From contig NC_135198.1 of NCBI RefSeq assembly GCF_050948175.1, positions 1,749,001-1,813,000 on the forward strand: 64,000 bases of DNA, read 5' to 3'. The position numbers and the translations under genes are program-made. This document shows positions 54,926 through 64,000 of the stretch, one piece after another. Position 1 is the first letter of the stretch; every line of letters begins with the position of its first letter. Below the pieces are notes generated by a model, which worked only from the letters and a program-made list of their open reading frames with translations, searched no databases and was not told where the DNA came from. Source of the DNA: Xylocopa sonorina. Lineage: Eukaryota > Arthropoda > Insecta > Hymenoptera > Apidae.

Positions 54926-55499
54926 CACTTGGCGACTTGGTTCGCGTGCTATCCTAACCCCGACATCCGTCTGATTAGTGCCGCCTGTAAGAATCCTTAG
55001 AACCAACAATTGTTTTCCATAGTTTTATCGCGACTAAGCATCGCCCAGTCGTGTGCGAGGTATCTTTAACTTTCGTTTATTTATGACCAATTTCCGTTCC
55101 CTTGCGTTTTTCCTGGAAACGTTCGCATTCCTCGTCCGCGCATCCATCCCTTTCTTCCTTAGCCTTCCCGTCTCTTCCCATACACGTTTTTAAGAAGCGA
55201 CATTTTCGCCCTCGCGACAGTTCGATTAGAACTTCTAGTTCGACAATTCAGTTAAAACAGTCAGTCAATTTGATTAGTACAAGTACGCGTAGCTAGCGAG
55301 AGTGTTGAATCGACTAGCACAGCGGAAGAATTGCCGCAGCACCGCCTTCGATAATAATTATTGTTATACTTTTCCACCTGTACGCCTTAGTTATTTGTTT
55401 ATTTATATAGGTTATATAGTATACTAGAGTTTAGTTTTTATATTTCATAGGGTATATAATAGGATAAGACTAATAATCAACAGAAACTAAAGGTACAAC

Positions 55500-55935
55500 A
55501 AAGCAAAATCAGTTACAGGGGCAGAAACGAAAGAAAAAGCGATATGGAACGCAAGAAGTATAACAAAAAATTACAGAGATCAAACATTATATAGATAATA
55601 TAGATATTTTAAGTATAATGGAAATCTGGTTGAACTCAATGGGTAGGATCAACATAAACAATTACAAGATTTGTAGGAAAGAAAACCTTAATCCAGAACT
55701 ACATAGATGAAAAGGATTATGCTTCTTAGTAAAACAAGACATAGAGGTAAGCATCAGGAGTGGCCTTGAATGGAAAGTTGAAGAAATAGAAATATTAGGC
55801 ATTACAACAAAAATGAATGGAACAGAAACTGACATGATCCTGATCTACAGAAGACTTAGTCAAAATATAGGAAAGAACATATAGAATAAGTTATTCAACA
55901 GCATAAGACCAAACAGAGAAACTGTGAGAAATGAT
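55500..55935 (+). pseudogene. Non-LTR retrotransposon endonuclease fragment
   Basis: Plus strand: IDNIDILSIMEIWLNSMGR (APE endonuclease E.WL motif; Glu and Trp conserved), ININNYKICRKENLNPELHR, a stop, KGLCFLVKQDIEVSIRSGLEWKVEEIEILGI, TDMILIYRRLSQNIGKNI. This is the N-terminal half of the APE domain of Jockey-like LINEs, ending before the GDFN.H motif at about 55935. Two stops. It could be from the same family as 53890-54284 or 59303-60745. Confidence 0.8.
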
Positions 55936-55964
55936 CGTCCTCTTAGTCGTCCTCTTAGTAGACG

Positions 55965-56050
55965 TAGTCTTCCTTCGTTTTAGTGTATGAACTGGATGAA
56001 ATAGTTCGCTGTGTATAAATATAGTTTAATATAGTCTGTTAATGTAAGTC
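55965..56050 (+). repeat. Repeat R5, copy 2
   Basis: CTTCGTTTTAGTGTATGAAC TGGATGAAATAGTTCGCTG-type sequence with TATAAATATAGTTTAATATAG, matching 42635-42725. It adjoins repeat R3 copy 2. Confidence 0.55.
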
Positions 56051-56059
56051 CCAGTTTTA

Positions 56060-56166
56060 CCCTGAAACTTGAAAGTAGGTGGAGTAATAAAAGTTAAACT
56101 TATCATAAAAGGCAAAATTTGTAAATTATGAAAACTATGATCTTCTATTTAGGTAATTGTTTTTAG
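56060..56166 (-). repeat. Repeat R3, copy 2, left segment
   Basis: Inverse of 34370-34505 (ATTTAGGTAATTGTTTTTAG ... ATAAAAG ... GTTTTACCCTGAAACTT). It ends in TTAG (56163-56166) where piggyBac K starts; the repeat continues at 58637. Confidence 0.85.
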
Positions 56167-56503
56167 CACATTGATCACCCAACGTAAATCAATGGAGTTT
56201 TCCCCGGGACCCAAATCGGAGACTCGTTGTGTAAACAGTGCGATTAGCTAAGAGAGCGATACGATACAATGCGTGTTTTAGATCTTCCGTCATTTAGATC
56301 TTTGTTTAAAAAAGGGTATTTAGAAGACAAGCTTGTGGTACAAAGAGTAAAGCGCCTCAATGTGGGGCTGTCCATGAGATGGGGAAATCATTTCGAGAAA
56401 AGATCAATATGATAGCTCTCACGGCATTTATGCCAGATCCTTCGTTCAGTCAAGCAGTATTTTTTGTATATTTTTCATAACATTTTTATTTTTTTATTCC
56501 TAA

Positions 56504-58234
56504 AATGTCTGCTAAATAGCGCAGAAGTATAGATGAAAGTGAGCCGAGTAGTGATGATGAAGTATTAAGATTTCCAACAAAAGTTAAATATATTATTGCA
56601 TCAAGCTCGGAAAATGAGGATTTATATAAGTGTAAAGATTTTGAAGACCTGTTAGAAAACCTGGTTATACAAGAAGAAGATGACCAGACTGATATTGTCG
56701 GTTCATCTGACAATATTTAGTGGAAGGAGTTCACCGTAAAACAAAGATCATTTGAATTCATTGGGAAAAGTGGACTTCTTGTGGAACTAACTTCCAATAT
56801 TACAGCGGATGAAGTTTTTTGCCTTTTTCTAAATGAACAAGTGATAGACCTTTTGGTAAAGGAAACAAACAGGTGTGCAGAGAAAAAATTGGATTACAAT
56901 ACAGGCAACGAATACGCTCGAATAAATAAATGGAAACCCACAAATTCTGAAGAGATCAAAATATTTATTGAACTGTTGTTTTGAATGGGTTTAGTACAAG
57001 TGCCACTAAACAAATATTGGTCAACTCCTTATAATTTTCCATTTCCTCATAATAAAATGTCTCGGAATCGATTCGAGCTATTATTAGCTTACATTTAAAT
57101 TTCGCAAACAACGAAGTCATACAACATAATAATCAATTTAGGAGAGTGTTGTCATTAATGCAGATACTAACGGATAATTACCAATATATATTTTTACCCG
57201 GCCCAGAAATTGTAATTGATGAGACTATGGTTCCCTGAAGAGAAAGACTCATATTTAGACAGTATATGTCGACAAAGTCACACAAATTTGGCATAAAACT
57301 CTTCAAACTATGTTCTACAGAAGGATATACATGGTTCACCAAAATATATGATGAACGCGAATCCTACGGGATCAGGCAAGTTGGCATAACCAAGAACGTT
57401 TGCACCAAGCTCATGAAAAGATGTTCAACGAAAGATGTACCTTGTTTAACGACAATTTTTATACACGTGTGGTGGCCCTCCGACTCTCGCCACTAGAGGG
57501 ACAGCACGCCCTACAGTTTCCTGAAAGTACCCGATGACCTATCCTTTCCAATATATAGGAGTTCTGACCTGTCCCTAATATCCCAGCGTCTAAGGCAGGG
57601 CCTGCTAGGTAGCCTTACTGATGAGGCCACTAGCAGGCCCAGGACGAAACGTTCTTCCCCTCTCTTTTCCTTCTTTCTTTCCTCTTTCATTCTACTGCAA
57701 CCGAAGCACCGTCGCTTCACAAGCTACGAATTAACAGTAAAATTGTTGGATCTTAAAATCCATATTATTGAAACGGTATGCCACAGTAGAAAATTTATGT
57801 CAATAGCTGCTTTGCTTCACAAATTGAAAAAAGGTGAAATGATATCACGGGAAGACGATAATGGCATTGTTGTGCTGGAATGGAGAGATATCCGCAATGT
57901 CAGAGTATTATCGTCGAAACAGGCACCTCTTATGGTACTAATTTCATACTCATCCACTCTTCGCGGACGTCCTCCAAAAATAAAACTATTAACAGTCATA
58001 CTGGAAAGTCCGGCATTGACAGATGCGACCAAATGGCATCATATACAACAACAATTCGGAAGTGCATTAAATGATACCGAAAACTAGGCACTTCATTTCC
58101 TAGTAGGTACTTCTGTAGTGAATGCACACATTGTTTATCAAAAAGCAACCGACCAGAAAATACAAATAAGAAAATTCCGAGAGTTTGTAGTTCGGGAGTG
58201 GTTGGAATGCGAAAATGCAACGCCCGAGCAATAA
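56504..58234 (+). pseudogene. piggyBac-like transposase K, interrupted by R2
   Basis: Starts MSAK at 56504, then a stop, an acidic region (DESEPSSDDEVLRF, EDDQTDIVGSSD), LTSNITADEVFCLFLNEQVI DLLVKETNRCAEKK, KPTNSEEIKIFIELLF, VPLNKYWSTPY, FPFPHNKMSRNRFELLLA, EIVIDETM-like residues (57210-57235; first catalytic Asp), MSTKSHKFGIKLFKLCSTEGY, NDNFYT (57440-57463; second Asp), then repeat R2 (57468-57719), then SYELTVKLLDLKIHI (57720-57765), SRKFMSIA, KGEMISREDDNGIVVLEWRD, RNVRVLSSKQAP, and after a deletion TKWHHIQQQFGSALNDTEN to the end. Multiple stops. Confidence 0.88.
57468..57719 (+). repeat. Repeat R2 (solo-LTR-like), copy 2, 252 bp, inside piggyBac K
   Basis: Starts TGTGGTGGCCCTCCG and ends GTCGCTTCA (TG...CA). 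Left flank CACG (57464-57467) and right flank CAAG (57720-57723) are a 4 bp duplication with one change. Removing insert and one flank makes FYT run straight into SYEL in the transposase frame. Inverse of copy 1 at 33383-33636. Confidence 0.85.
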
Positions 58235-58636
58235 AGAAAGCGTATCACCACCTGCAAATTCGCAAAAATTCTCAGGCCAAATTTATAGAAAATCTATAGA
58301 AGACGGATGTATGTCCGGTGTTACGCAAAACAGAGACAAACTCTCGAACGCTAGGATGCAAGAAAAAATGTGCAAACGACTATAACGTATCATTCTGAGT
58401 ATTTACAGTTACCTTAATCACGTTTACAATGTTTTAACGAATATCATCGCAACTAATAAAAAGTTATAATATTTTAAAAACAATTATTTTTAAAATTTAA
58501 AAATATATTTTTATTATTTCTTTTTGTTTACATTATTGTTTACTTTATATTATCTATACTTGTCATAATTACGTTACAAATAAAATTACTATCAATTACG
58601 ATCCGTCACCCACATATTGACGTGGCGATTAACGTG

Positions 58637-58850
58637 TTAAACGTGGAGGGCAACAAATTTCAAAAAAACCTTTTTATTCACTAAGCTTTCCAATGATATA
58701 ATTAGTTTTTTATTCAAACACACAAATGCAAAGAAATTTTGTGTAAAATGATGAAAACTACAGGAAGGGAACGGAATGGGTAAAGCAACTACCAGCTACA
58801 TTTTTCCCATGATCATGTTTATTGCAATTAATTTTGTTACCTTTTTTACA
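58637..58850 (-). repeat. Repeat R3, copy 2, right segment
   Basis: Inverse of 34197-34368 (blocks TTTCCCATGATCATG, CAACTACCAGCTACATTTTT, AAATTTTGTGTAAAATGATG). Starts with the TTAA flanking piggyBac K. Confidence 0.8.
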
Positions 58851-59302
58851 GTTAGCCCTTTAATATTTTAACTAAGTTCATTTCCAAATTGGATTCCATC
58901 ATTTGTGACACAAACAAATATATATGTATATTGTGACGTGTGGTGGCACAAGACCCTTCCCACTCTGGCTCGATGGTCACTATCCGTGGGGGAAAGAAAT
59001 ACGCGATACCTGCGGTAAGATAAGTTAGGTAATTGCGGTACTGAGAACCATTTTCTCGACTCTCCTTTCCCCAACCCCTGAGATCTCGCAACTTGTCCCA
59101 TTCATAGTTGATAAAAGGAGATCGCAGCCCGTGATGGAACGGACTCATGCAAGAGTCTCCCCGGACCGCATCAATCTGGATGTCCGTAAGCACATTCCGG
59201 GAGGACCACGAGGAGGTTTGATGCGAGGCTAAGGTAGGAGAGACTAGACTTAGCGCATCACTACCCTGTGACCTTATTACTAAGGCTACCTAATAAACAG
59301 CC
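58851..59302. repeat. LTR-like GC-richer segment, unpaired
   Basis: From 58939 (TGTGGTGGCACAAGACC) to about 59300 the sequence is GC-richer, with a start resembling R2. At 59275 CTAAGGCTACCTAATAAACA is like R2's GTAAGGCTACCTAGCAGGCC. Possibly a diverged relative of R2. No coding content. Confidence 0.35.
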
Positions 59303-60745
59303 TTTTTTTTCACTAAGATTTTAGGTCTTATGTGAGGGTTTTATGCTCGCAGACTTAATTGTTTTTTGGGTTAGCGTTTGGTTTTTTTTCTACGTACATA
59401 GTTGATATGCGTTAATTTTACTTTCGGGTTTTTTGTGCGCCCATATTACGATTTAGGCTTTATAAAACCGTGCACTATATTGGATAAGAAGGGCTTATTT
59501 TTCAGACTTAATTATCTATTTATGTCTATTCTTAAGGTTAAGCTAGTCTAGGCTATTAACTATTCTATTTAAGTCCTTAGGGGTTAGTCTTAGGTTCTAG
59601 GGTTATTTCTAGTATTTACAGTTATTTACAGTATGTACAATTTTGCTGACATTGTCAGCTATCATGCGGTTGGTTAATATTATGGGTATTACGTTTTGGA
59701 CGAGTTACCAGTATTTTTTTGTTTTTTGATGGATTGTTTTTTTTATTAGTGTTTGTTATTTGGATCCGCCATTTCAGGCGGGTGTGTGCGTGGTCGTTTT
59801 AGGTTATTGTTTTTGTTTTGTGTTTTGTGTTTTGTTTGTGCGTGGTAGGATGCGCGGTCTAGGATGGGAAAGAGTTCAGCTGGTATGTATCCTGATTTTA
59901 GTGTTCAGGGAATAAAGTTAATTTCTGCAATATGTTTTTCTATTAGTTCTAGGATTAATGGCGTGTTCTTGATTTTTGCAAAATAGTTTCTGCAGATTTT
60001 TATTATGTGTGTGTCGAATGTGTGCTGCGTTTAGGAGTGCACTGTAATTTTCGTAATTTTCTGTGCAGTTGGATTCTTTCGTTTTGCGCATATTGAGGCA
60101 TATTCTCAAGCATTATCTTTCAAAGAGTTTGAGCGATTCCATTTCATAGTTTGGAATATTATACCAAACCGCGCATGCGTATGTTAGGATGGATCTGACT
60201 ATTAGGGTATAGTAAAGGATTTTGTACTTTCTATACAGTTGTTGAGAATGGAATAATTTGGATAGGCTATAGAACGTATTTTTGGCTTGTGTTTGTTGGG
60301 TGTTGATGTGTATGAAAAATATTTGAGTTTTGTGTCTGGAAGTATTTTAAGGTACTTAATTATTTGTTTGTAAGGGATGGTTTTATTTGAGGTGGAGTTT
60401 ACTTTTAGATGGAAGGTTTCCCAGTTTTTTTTAGTGTCTGAGAAGGTGTCTTGAATTCCTAGGATGAGGAAGATTGTTTCGTACTTGTTTGTGTTTATTT
60501 TTAACTTCCAATTTGTGAAGTACGTGGTTATTTTATCAAATAGTGATTGAAATGTTTTTTGTAATGTGGTTGTTTTTCAATCTATGCTGTATATTATTAA
60601 ATCATTTGCGAATGTTATTATATCTTGCTCTTGGATTGTTGTCTGTGTTGATGGAGAATAGTTTTAGGATTGAGGCTGTGAAGATGTTGAAGAGTATGGG
60701 TGATTTCTTGGTCCATTTGAACGTCATGCCATTTTTGAACATCAT
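59303..60745 (-). pseudogene. Jockey-like LINE, 3' part with poly(A)
   Basis: Minus strand from 60745: RT block TKKSPILFNIFTASILKLFS (normally PQGSPLSPILFN), then RARYNNIRK where the YADD box should be (degenerate), WKLKINTNKYETIF, KTIPYKQIIKYL, then the thumb/C-terminal block ILYYTLIVRSILTYACAVWY (60170-60240), KLFER, CLRICLNMRKTKESNCTENY, YSALLNAAHIRHTHNKNLQK (59920-60110). The 3' end carries an A run (plus-strand T8 at 59303-59310). Many frame changes; the 5' half is truncated by insertion into the P-like gene at about 60745. Confidence 0.8.
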
Positions 60746-60774
60746 GCTCCATATTGGTTTAATTATTTATTTTA

Positions 60775-62570
60775 CTGAATGTTTGTTCAGAAAGCTTTAC
60801 GTTCATTTTGTTCTGTACCTACAAGATATGTTTCTTAGTCAATTTGTTTGCCAAATGGAAATTACTTTTTTCTTGTAAAGCATACAAATTTCTTATGTAT
60901 TCCTACTTAATTTCATTACTATTACCATTATTACCATGTAATGTCATAAGTTTACGAGCTAAAACATTTCTTATCAGTTTTAACATGTAAGCGGTGCCTA
61001 ACAATGCAAATATAACATATTATAATTTTCTGTGGGATGTTTTGTCCCTGTTTTTAGACTATTAATATCTGCCGATAATTCATTGCACATTTGTTAAAAA
61101 ATAGGCAAATGGAATTTTCCACCTTTCATTTATGCTGTTTAATATGTATTCTAAGGCATCTTTGGCAAGAGGTAGATTTTCTTTATCAACGATTGATATT
61201 CCAACATTAACACATTCTTTAAAACGTTTTTTTGGTTCCATTCTGCATACTTATATATGGTCATTTCACCCATAAAAAGTCAAGCATACATTTTTTTCCA
61301 CTTCTTGCACTTTCCCTTCTTAAAATATTTGTAGCTTCTTGAGTTAAACCTGGTTCTCCATTTACAACACAATACCAATAACGGCTTGTTGATGATGCTA
61401 CATTGTTCTGGCAAAACATCTGATTTTAAATGTTTGTTGAATAATATAAATAATAGGAATATGCTTTTGAGTTGTAAAAATGTACTGATAACATGAAAGC
61501 TCTTAATTTTTCAGGATATCATCCTTTAATTTTGCCATGTTTTATACTTCTTATTAACCAATTTTCATCTGCTGTTATATTCTAATAATAATATATTAAT
61601 GTTAATACTAATTATATAATTAGCATAATTTAATCTTGCAAAGATAATTCATATTAATATTAATTGATGATAAATTAGTTAATATTAATATTAATTATAT
61701 TTTCTCAAGCCACTTGTAAAAATCAGATTTTTTTGCAGATTTGTTTCACCGCACTTCTGAACCACAGTGCAATAAGTTTTTAGGATTACGACGTGGGTGG
61801 TGAAGCAAGAGAATGATCATTTAATATAACAAGATAAATAACTTATTTTAACAAATAACAGAGTTATTTGATTAACTTTATTAGATTAACAGATGTATAC
61901 TCGTTATTCACTCTAGAGTGTGCTCGTTCTAAGACTCAGTTCAACTGCCATGCTGGGGGCTCCTTCTTGCCCTCTCGTTTCGGTGTCAAAAAGGATGGGT
62001 ACGTTTGCGGAATACATTCTTTTTAACAGTCAAAGGCAAAGAGAAAGTTTGGAGTCAAACATGGGTTTAATATATCCAGTCTCTTCGCTTCGTGGGTCAA
62101 ATATTCTTTTCCGTCTTGCGCCACGGGCTGCAAGGCGACTACGGTAGTTGCCTAACTTATTGATTAAGGTTCAAGCACATGCTGTTGGAAACTTATTAGT
62201 CCATAATAGCCCATAAGCAAAATGCATGAGAAATACAAACGAATTAAATTTTTTATGCATATATGCTAGACACTTATGCAAAAGTGTGTGCTTCCTGCTT
62301 TAATGTTTACTATTTAGAAATGCATAAAAAATGGATAAATTTCAATATACCTGTAAAACTTGTTCTGAATTTGTTGAGATAAAATATTTTTTTCTTAAAT
62401 CTGTAAACAATGTTTTAAGGGAATCCAGTTTTCTTTTTTGTCTATTTTCTTTCATTCTTAAACGTTTTATAATAGCATTTTTTCTTTTTATAGTTTCTTT
62501 AAATTTATCACATATACTAATAAACGTCTTGCTGTAAGTGATTGTAATTTTTTTTGTGTTCATTTTTCAT
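60775..62570 (-). pseudogene. P element/THAP9-like transposase, interrupted by R1 and a LINE
   Basis: Minus strand from Met at 62563: a coiled-coil segment (KETIKRKNAIIKRLRMKENR, KLDSLKTLFTDLRKKYFIS; 62342-62563), R1 insertion (61779-62155), then YPEKLRAFMLSVHFYNSKAY (61490-61545), ASSTSRYWYCVVNGEPGLTQEA (61335-61410; the P-type W...VNGEPGFT motif), LFMGEMTIYKYAEWNQ (61225-61290; normally FDEM, catalytic Asp mutated), LPKMP and KFHLPIF (61105-61170), then YMLKLIRNVLARKL (60945-60990; normally HMLKL.RN), LANKLTKKHILQVQNKMNVKL (60800-60870) and QTFS. The THAP finger and the C-terminus beyond 60775 are lost. Confidence 0.8.
61779..62155 (-). repeat. Repeat R1, copy 4, diverged
   Basis: Matches other R1 copies over its length (GCGCAAGACGGAAAAGAATA, GACTGGATATATTAAAC, TTGACTCCAAACTTTCTCTT in the minus sense), but without a clear target duplication. 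The oldest-looking copy. It disrupts the P-like pseudogene. Confidence 0.75.
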
Positions 62571-62792
62571 CTTCATACTAACTTTCATTCTGGGTACTCC
62601 CAAGATAGTCGTTACCATAGATTCTCTGTGAATTTAAATTAAATATAATTAAATATTTTCATATTAAGTTATATTAAAAACATGTATATATTAATATCAA
62701 TATATTTAATATTAAAATAAAATCAATTTTGATGTATATTAATCTAATTTAACGAAACAAAATTGTTGCTAAAATTTTTCTTACCTCAAAGC
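62571..62792. other. AT-rich, no gene
   Basis: Upstream of the P-like gene where the THAP finger should be. Only ATTAATATTAA-type AT-rich sequence is visible. Confidence 0.3.
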
Positions 62793-62905
62793 TTGTGACA
62801 GGTACGATTCTACAGCCACGTGATTGTTAACATTCCTAGAGACCGTAAATTTTCCGTCCAAAAATTACAATAAAATGCGTTCTTATGGCCAAGCGCAGGA
62901 GATTT
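62793..62905 (+). repeat. Repeat R6, copy 2
   Basis: GACAGGTACGATTCTACAGCC ... TAGAGACCGTAAATTTTCCG ... GGCCAAGCG, the second copy of the repeat at 54798-54925. Confidence 0.55.
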
Positions 62906-62997
62906 ACAACCATACTTATATAGTCGAAGCTTTAAATAATCAACTAAGGAATTGGATTTTGCAATCGGAAAAGATGATACAATATAATTCTTTAATA

Positions 62998-63531
62998 CTA
63001 ATTTGCATAAAATGGATTAAAACTGCTTGTACGAATATTTGAAATTGGACTACCATCAATATTAAAAATCAAGCGAATTGTAATAGTTCCTTTAAGTCCA
63101 AGAAATATACCTACTTCAGCTCGTAACATGTTTAATAGGTGCTCTTTTACACTAAAATATGTAAATTGAGCTAAGTTTTTCTTTTTGCTTAAAAAGTACA
63201 CAATATTTAACGATTGTCTAATTTTCAATTGAGTGCTAGCATCACGGGGAATTCTGCATTCTGGATAAATGTCTTTCAAACATGTTAATGAATTAGCCGA
63301 TTGAGTATGATTAAAGTTATTTTCTATCGACCATTCTTTTAAAAGATTGAACAATTTGAAATCCGCAAGAGCAATACATTTTTTATCTGCAAAAGCATTG
63401 CTTTCCTTCTGTACTTTGTTTATTTCTAGTTTCAAAATGAAATGATTGATTAATATCGAGATCGGAAACAAGACTAGTATTTGCCTCAGAAACGAATAAT
63501 GTAATTCTCGATGGCTCAATTGTGCCGACAC
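62998..63531 (-). CDS. Transposase-domain ORF (insect 'transposase domain-containing' type), fragment
   Basis: A continuous 177-codon minus-strand frame. Its middle (HTQSANSLTCLKDIYPECRIPRDASTQLK) and end (YFSVKEHLLNM..., ITIRLIFNIDGSPISN and SSFNPFYAN) resemble a domain common in arthropod and cnidarian genomes: N.....L...L....P..LP.D.RTLL.TPR ... YYHFGL...L ... IDGLPLFKSSN..FWPI. Intact relatives continue for several hundred residues, so this is an N-terminal fragment. The frame being open over 177 codons in AT-rich DNA suggests limited decay. The first Met region is hydrophobic and may not be the true start. Family memory is imprecise. Confidence 0.45.
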   Translation of the reverse strand: MSAQLSHRELHYSFLRQILVLFPISILINHFILKLEINKVQKESNAFADKKCIALADFKLFNLLKEWSIENNFNHTQSANSLTCLKDIYPECRIPRDASTQLKIRQSLNIVYFLSKKKNLAQFTYFSVKEHLLNMLRAEVGIFLGLKGTITIRLIFNIDGSPISNIRTSSFNPFYAN

Positions 63532-63619
63532 ATTGATTCTGACTCGACAAAGTCATCTTTTCTTTATAAATTTATATTTTTTATAACGCTTCTCATACAT
63601 TTTTCACTCTAATGTACAT

Positions 63620-64000
63620 AACATACAATGCATATATGTGAGCCAACATTACAATATGCAAATATGATTACAATATGTGGCGTTTTTTCCCCAGTATTCA
63701 AACACATTTTTTTGTTAAAACCATTATCCCATTACTATAAAATTTTCGAGATTTCTGGGCGAAAAATTGGTCTAGGTGATTTTCATAGGCCTCTTTTGAC
63801 GCCAGCTTTATACCATTAAGTGAGTTCTGTAGAGACAGTATACATAGAAACAGATATTTACGGAAACACATAGTAGTTGGATGGGGCAAGGTCCGAACTA
63901 TGCGGTGGATGTATGATTATTTTTCAGCCTTTTTCGCACAAGAAATTGCGATTCACTTTTCATCATCCATTTTTGTGTCTCTTTAAAAATGGCTCAGTCT
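63620..64000 (-). pseudogene. mariner transposase C-terminus, cut by window end
   Basis: Minus strand from the right edge: scattered residues, then HPPHSSDLAPSNYYVFP (63895-63945; the PPYSPDLAPSDYHLF block with the third catalytic Asp mutated to Asn), then LSLQNSLNGIKLASKEAYEN with HLDQFFAQKSRKFYSNGIM (63715-63840), the C-terminal region of mariner. Frame change at about 63890. The rest lies outside the window. A different copy from 29640-30610, with similar motifs. Confidence 0.85.

Larger units (their letters stand above)
56167..58636 (+). mobile_element. piggyBac element K, 2,470 bp, inserted in repeat R3
   Basis: The left end CACATTGATCACCC and the inverse of the right end CACGTTAATCGCCA are terminal inverted repeats (imperfect). 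Flanks are TTAG on the left and TTAA on the right (58637-58640), the expected TTAA duplication with one mutation. The 2,470 bp length is typical of piggyBac. The uninterrupted target repeat exists at 34197-34505, which confirms both boundaries independently. Confidence 0.88.

Noticed and set aside
60543..60990. Plus-strand hydrophobic ORFs (111 and 60 codons) as membrane proteins
   Set aside because: They are the antisense of the LINE RT and P-like transposase remnants; hydrophobicity comes from reading AT-rich antisense DNA.
1..64000. CRISPR array, tRNA, rRNA, bacterial operon or defence system
   Set aside because: No regularly spaced repeats, no cloverleaf or rRNA-like sequence, no Shine-Dalgarno-linked gene runs; composition and contents are those of an insect genome.

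Overview
This 64 kb window reads as AT-rich intergenic or heterochromatic DNA from an insect genome, and an ant or other hymenopteran is plausible. That placement is inference. It rests on the transposon families present: insect-type piggyBac, irritans- and mellifera-like mariner, DUF4817 mariner-like elements, P/THAP9-like, ISL2EU and BEL/Pao elements, and a gypsy element whose GC-rich codon usage contrasts with the AT-rich surroundings. No convincing host protein-coding gene, rRNA, tRNA or CRISPR array was found. Almost everything recognisable is a transposable element or its remains, and nearly every element gene is broken by stops, frameshifts, deletions or nested insertions.

Layout. 0-10 kb: a Tigger/pogo remnant cut by the window edge, four piggyBac transposase pseudogenes (all minus strand), a 1.1 kb terminal-inverted-repeat element and a Tc1 remnant. 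10-22 kb: copia and insect-retrovirus env remnants, a copy of a dispersed LTR-like repeat (R1), a 2.4 kb piggyBac element with TTAA at both ends, a hAT tail, a mariner-like remnant, another piggyBac and a gypsy tail. 22-26 kb: the best preserved element, a Ty3/gypsy gag-pol with two frameshifts. 26-33 kb: gypsy, hAT and mariner pieces and a second inverted-repeat element. 33-41 kb: repeats R1-R4, a mariner-like remnant and a long BEL/Pao element. 41-49 kb: a P-like fragment, a third inverted-repeat copy, copia pieces, a piggyBac with a large internal deletion joined to a Tigger, and an ISL2EU-type transposase. 49-64 kb: two more piggyBac elements, LINE fragments, a second P/THAP9-like pseudogene, a transposase-domain ORF and a mariner tail cut by the window end.

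How the pieces relate. The value of the window is in its nesting, which gives a relative chronology. The clearest case is a 2,470 bp piggyBac element (56167-58636) inserted in a ~310 bp repeat (R3) whose uninterrupted copy lies at 34197-34505. That piggyBac was then hit by a 252 bp TG...CA repeat (R2) with a 4 bp target duplication; another R2 copy with a perfect 4 bp duplication is at 33383-33636. A second family (R1, 327-374 bp) occurs four times, three with 4 bp duplications. Three related copies of an inverted-repeat element show stepwise internal deletion.

I did not find a new defence, regulatory or metabolic system. The most novel-looking items are the uncatalogued short repeats, the possible link between the inverted-repeat elements and a P-like transposase, and a weak candidate two-exon small gene at 13484-13855. 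All translations and alignments were done by eye, so boundaries of decayed elements are approximate.
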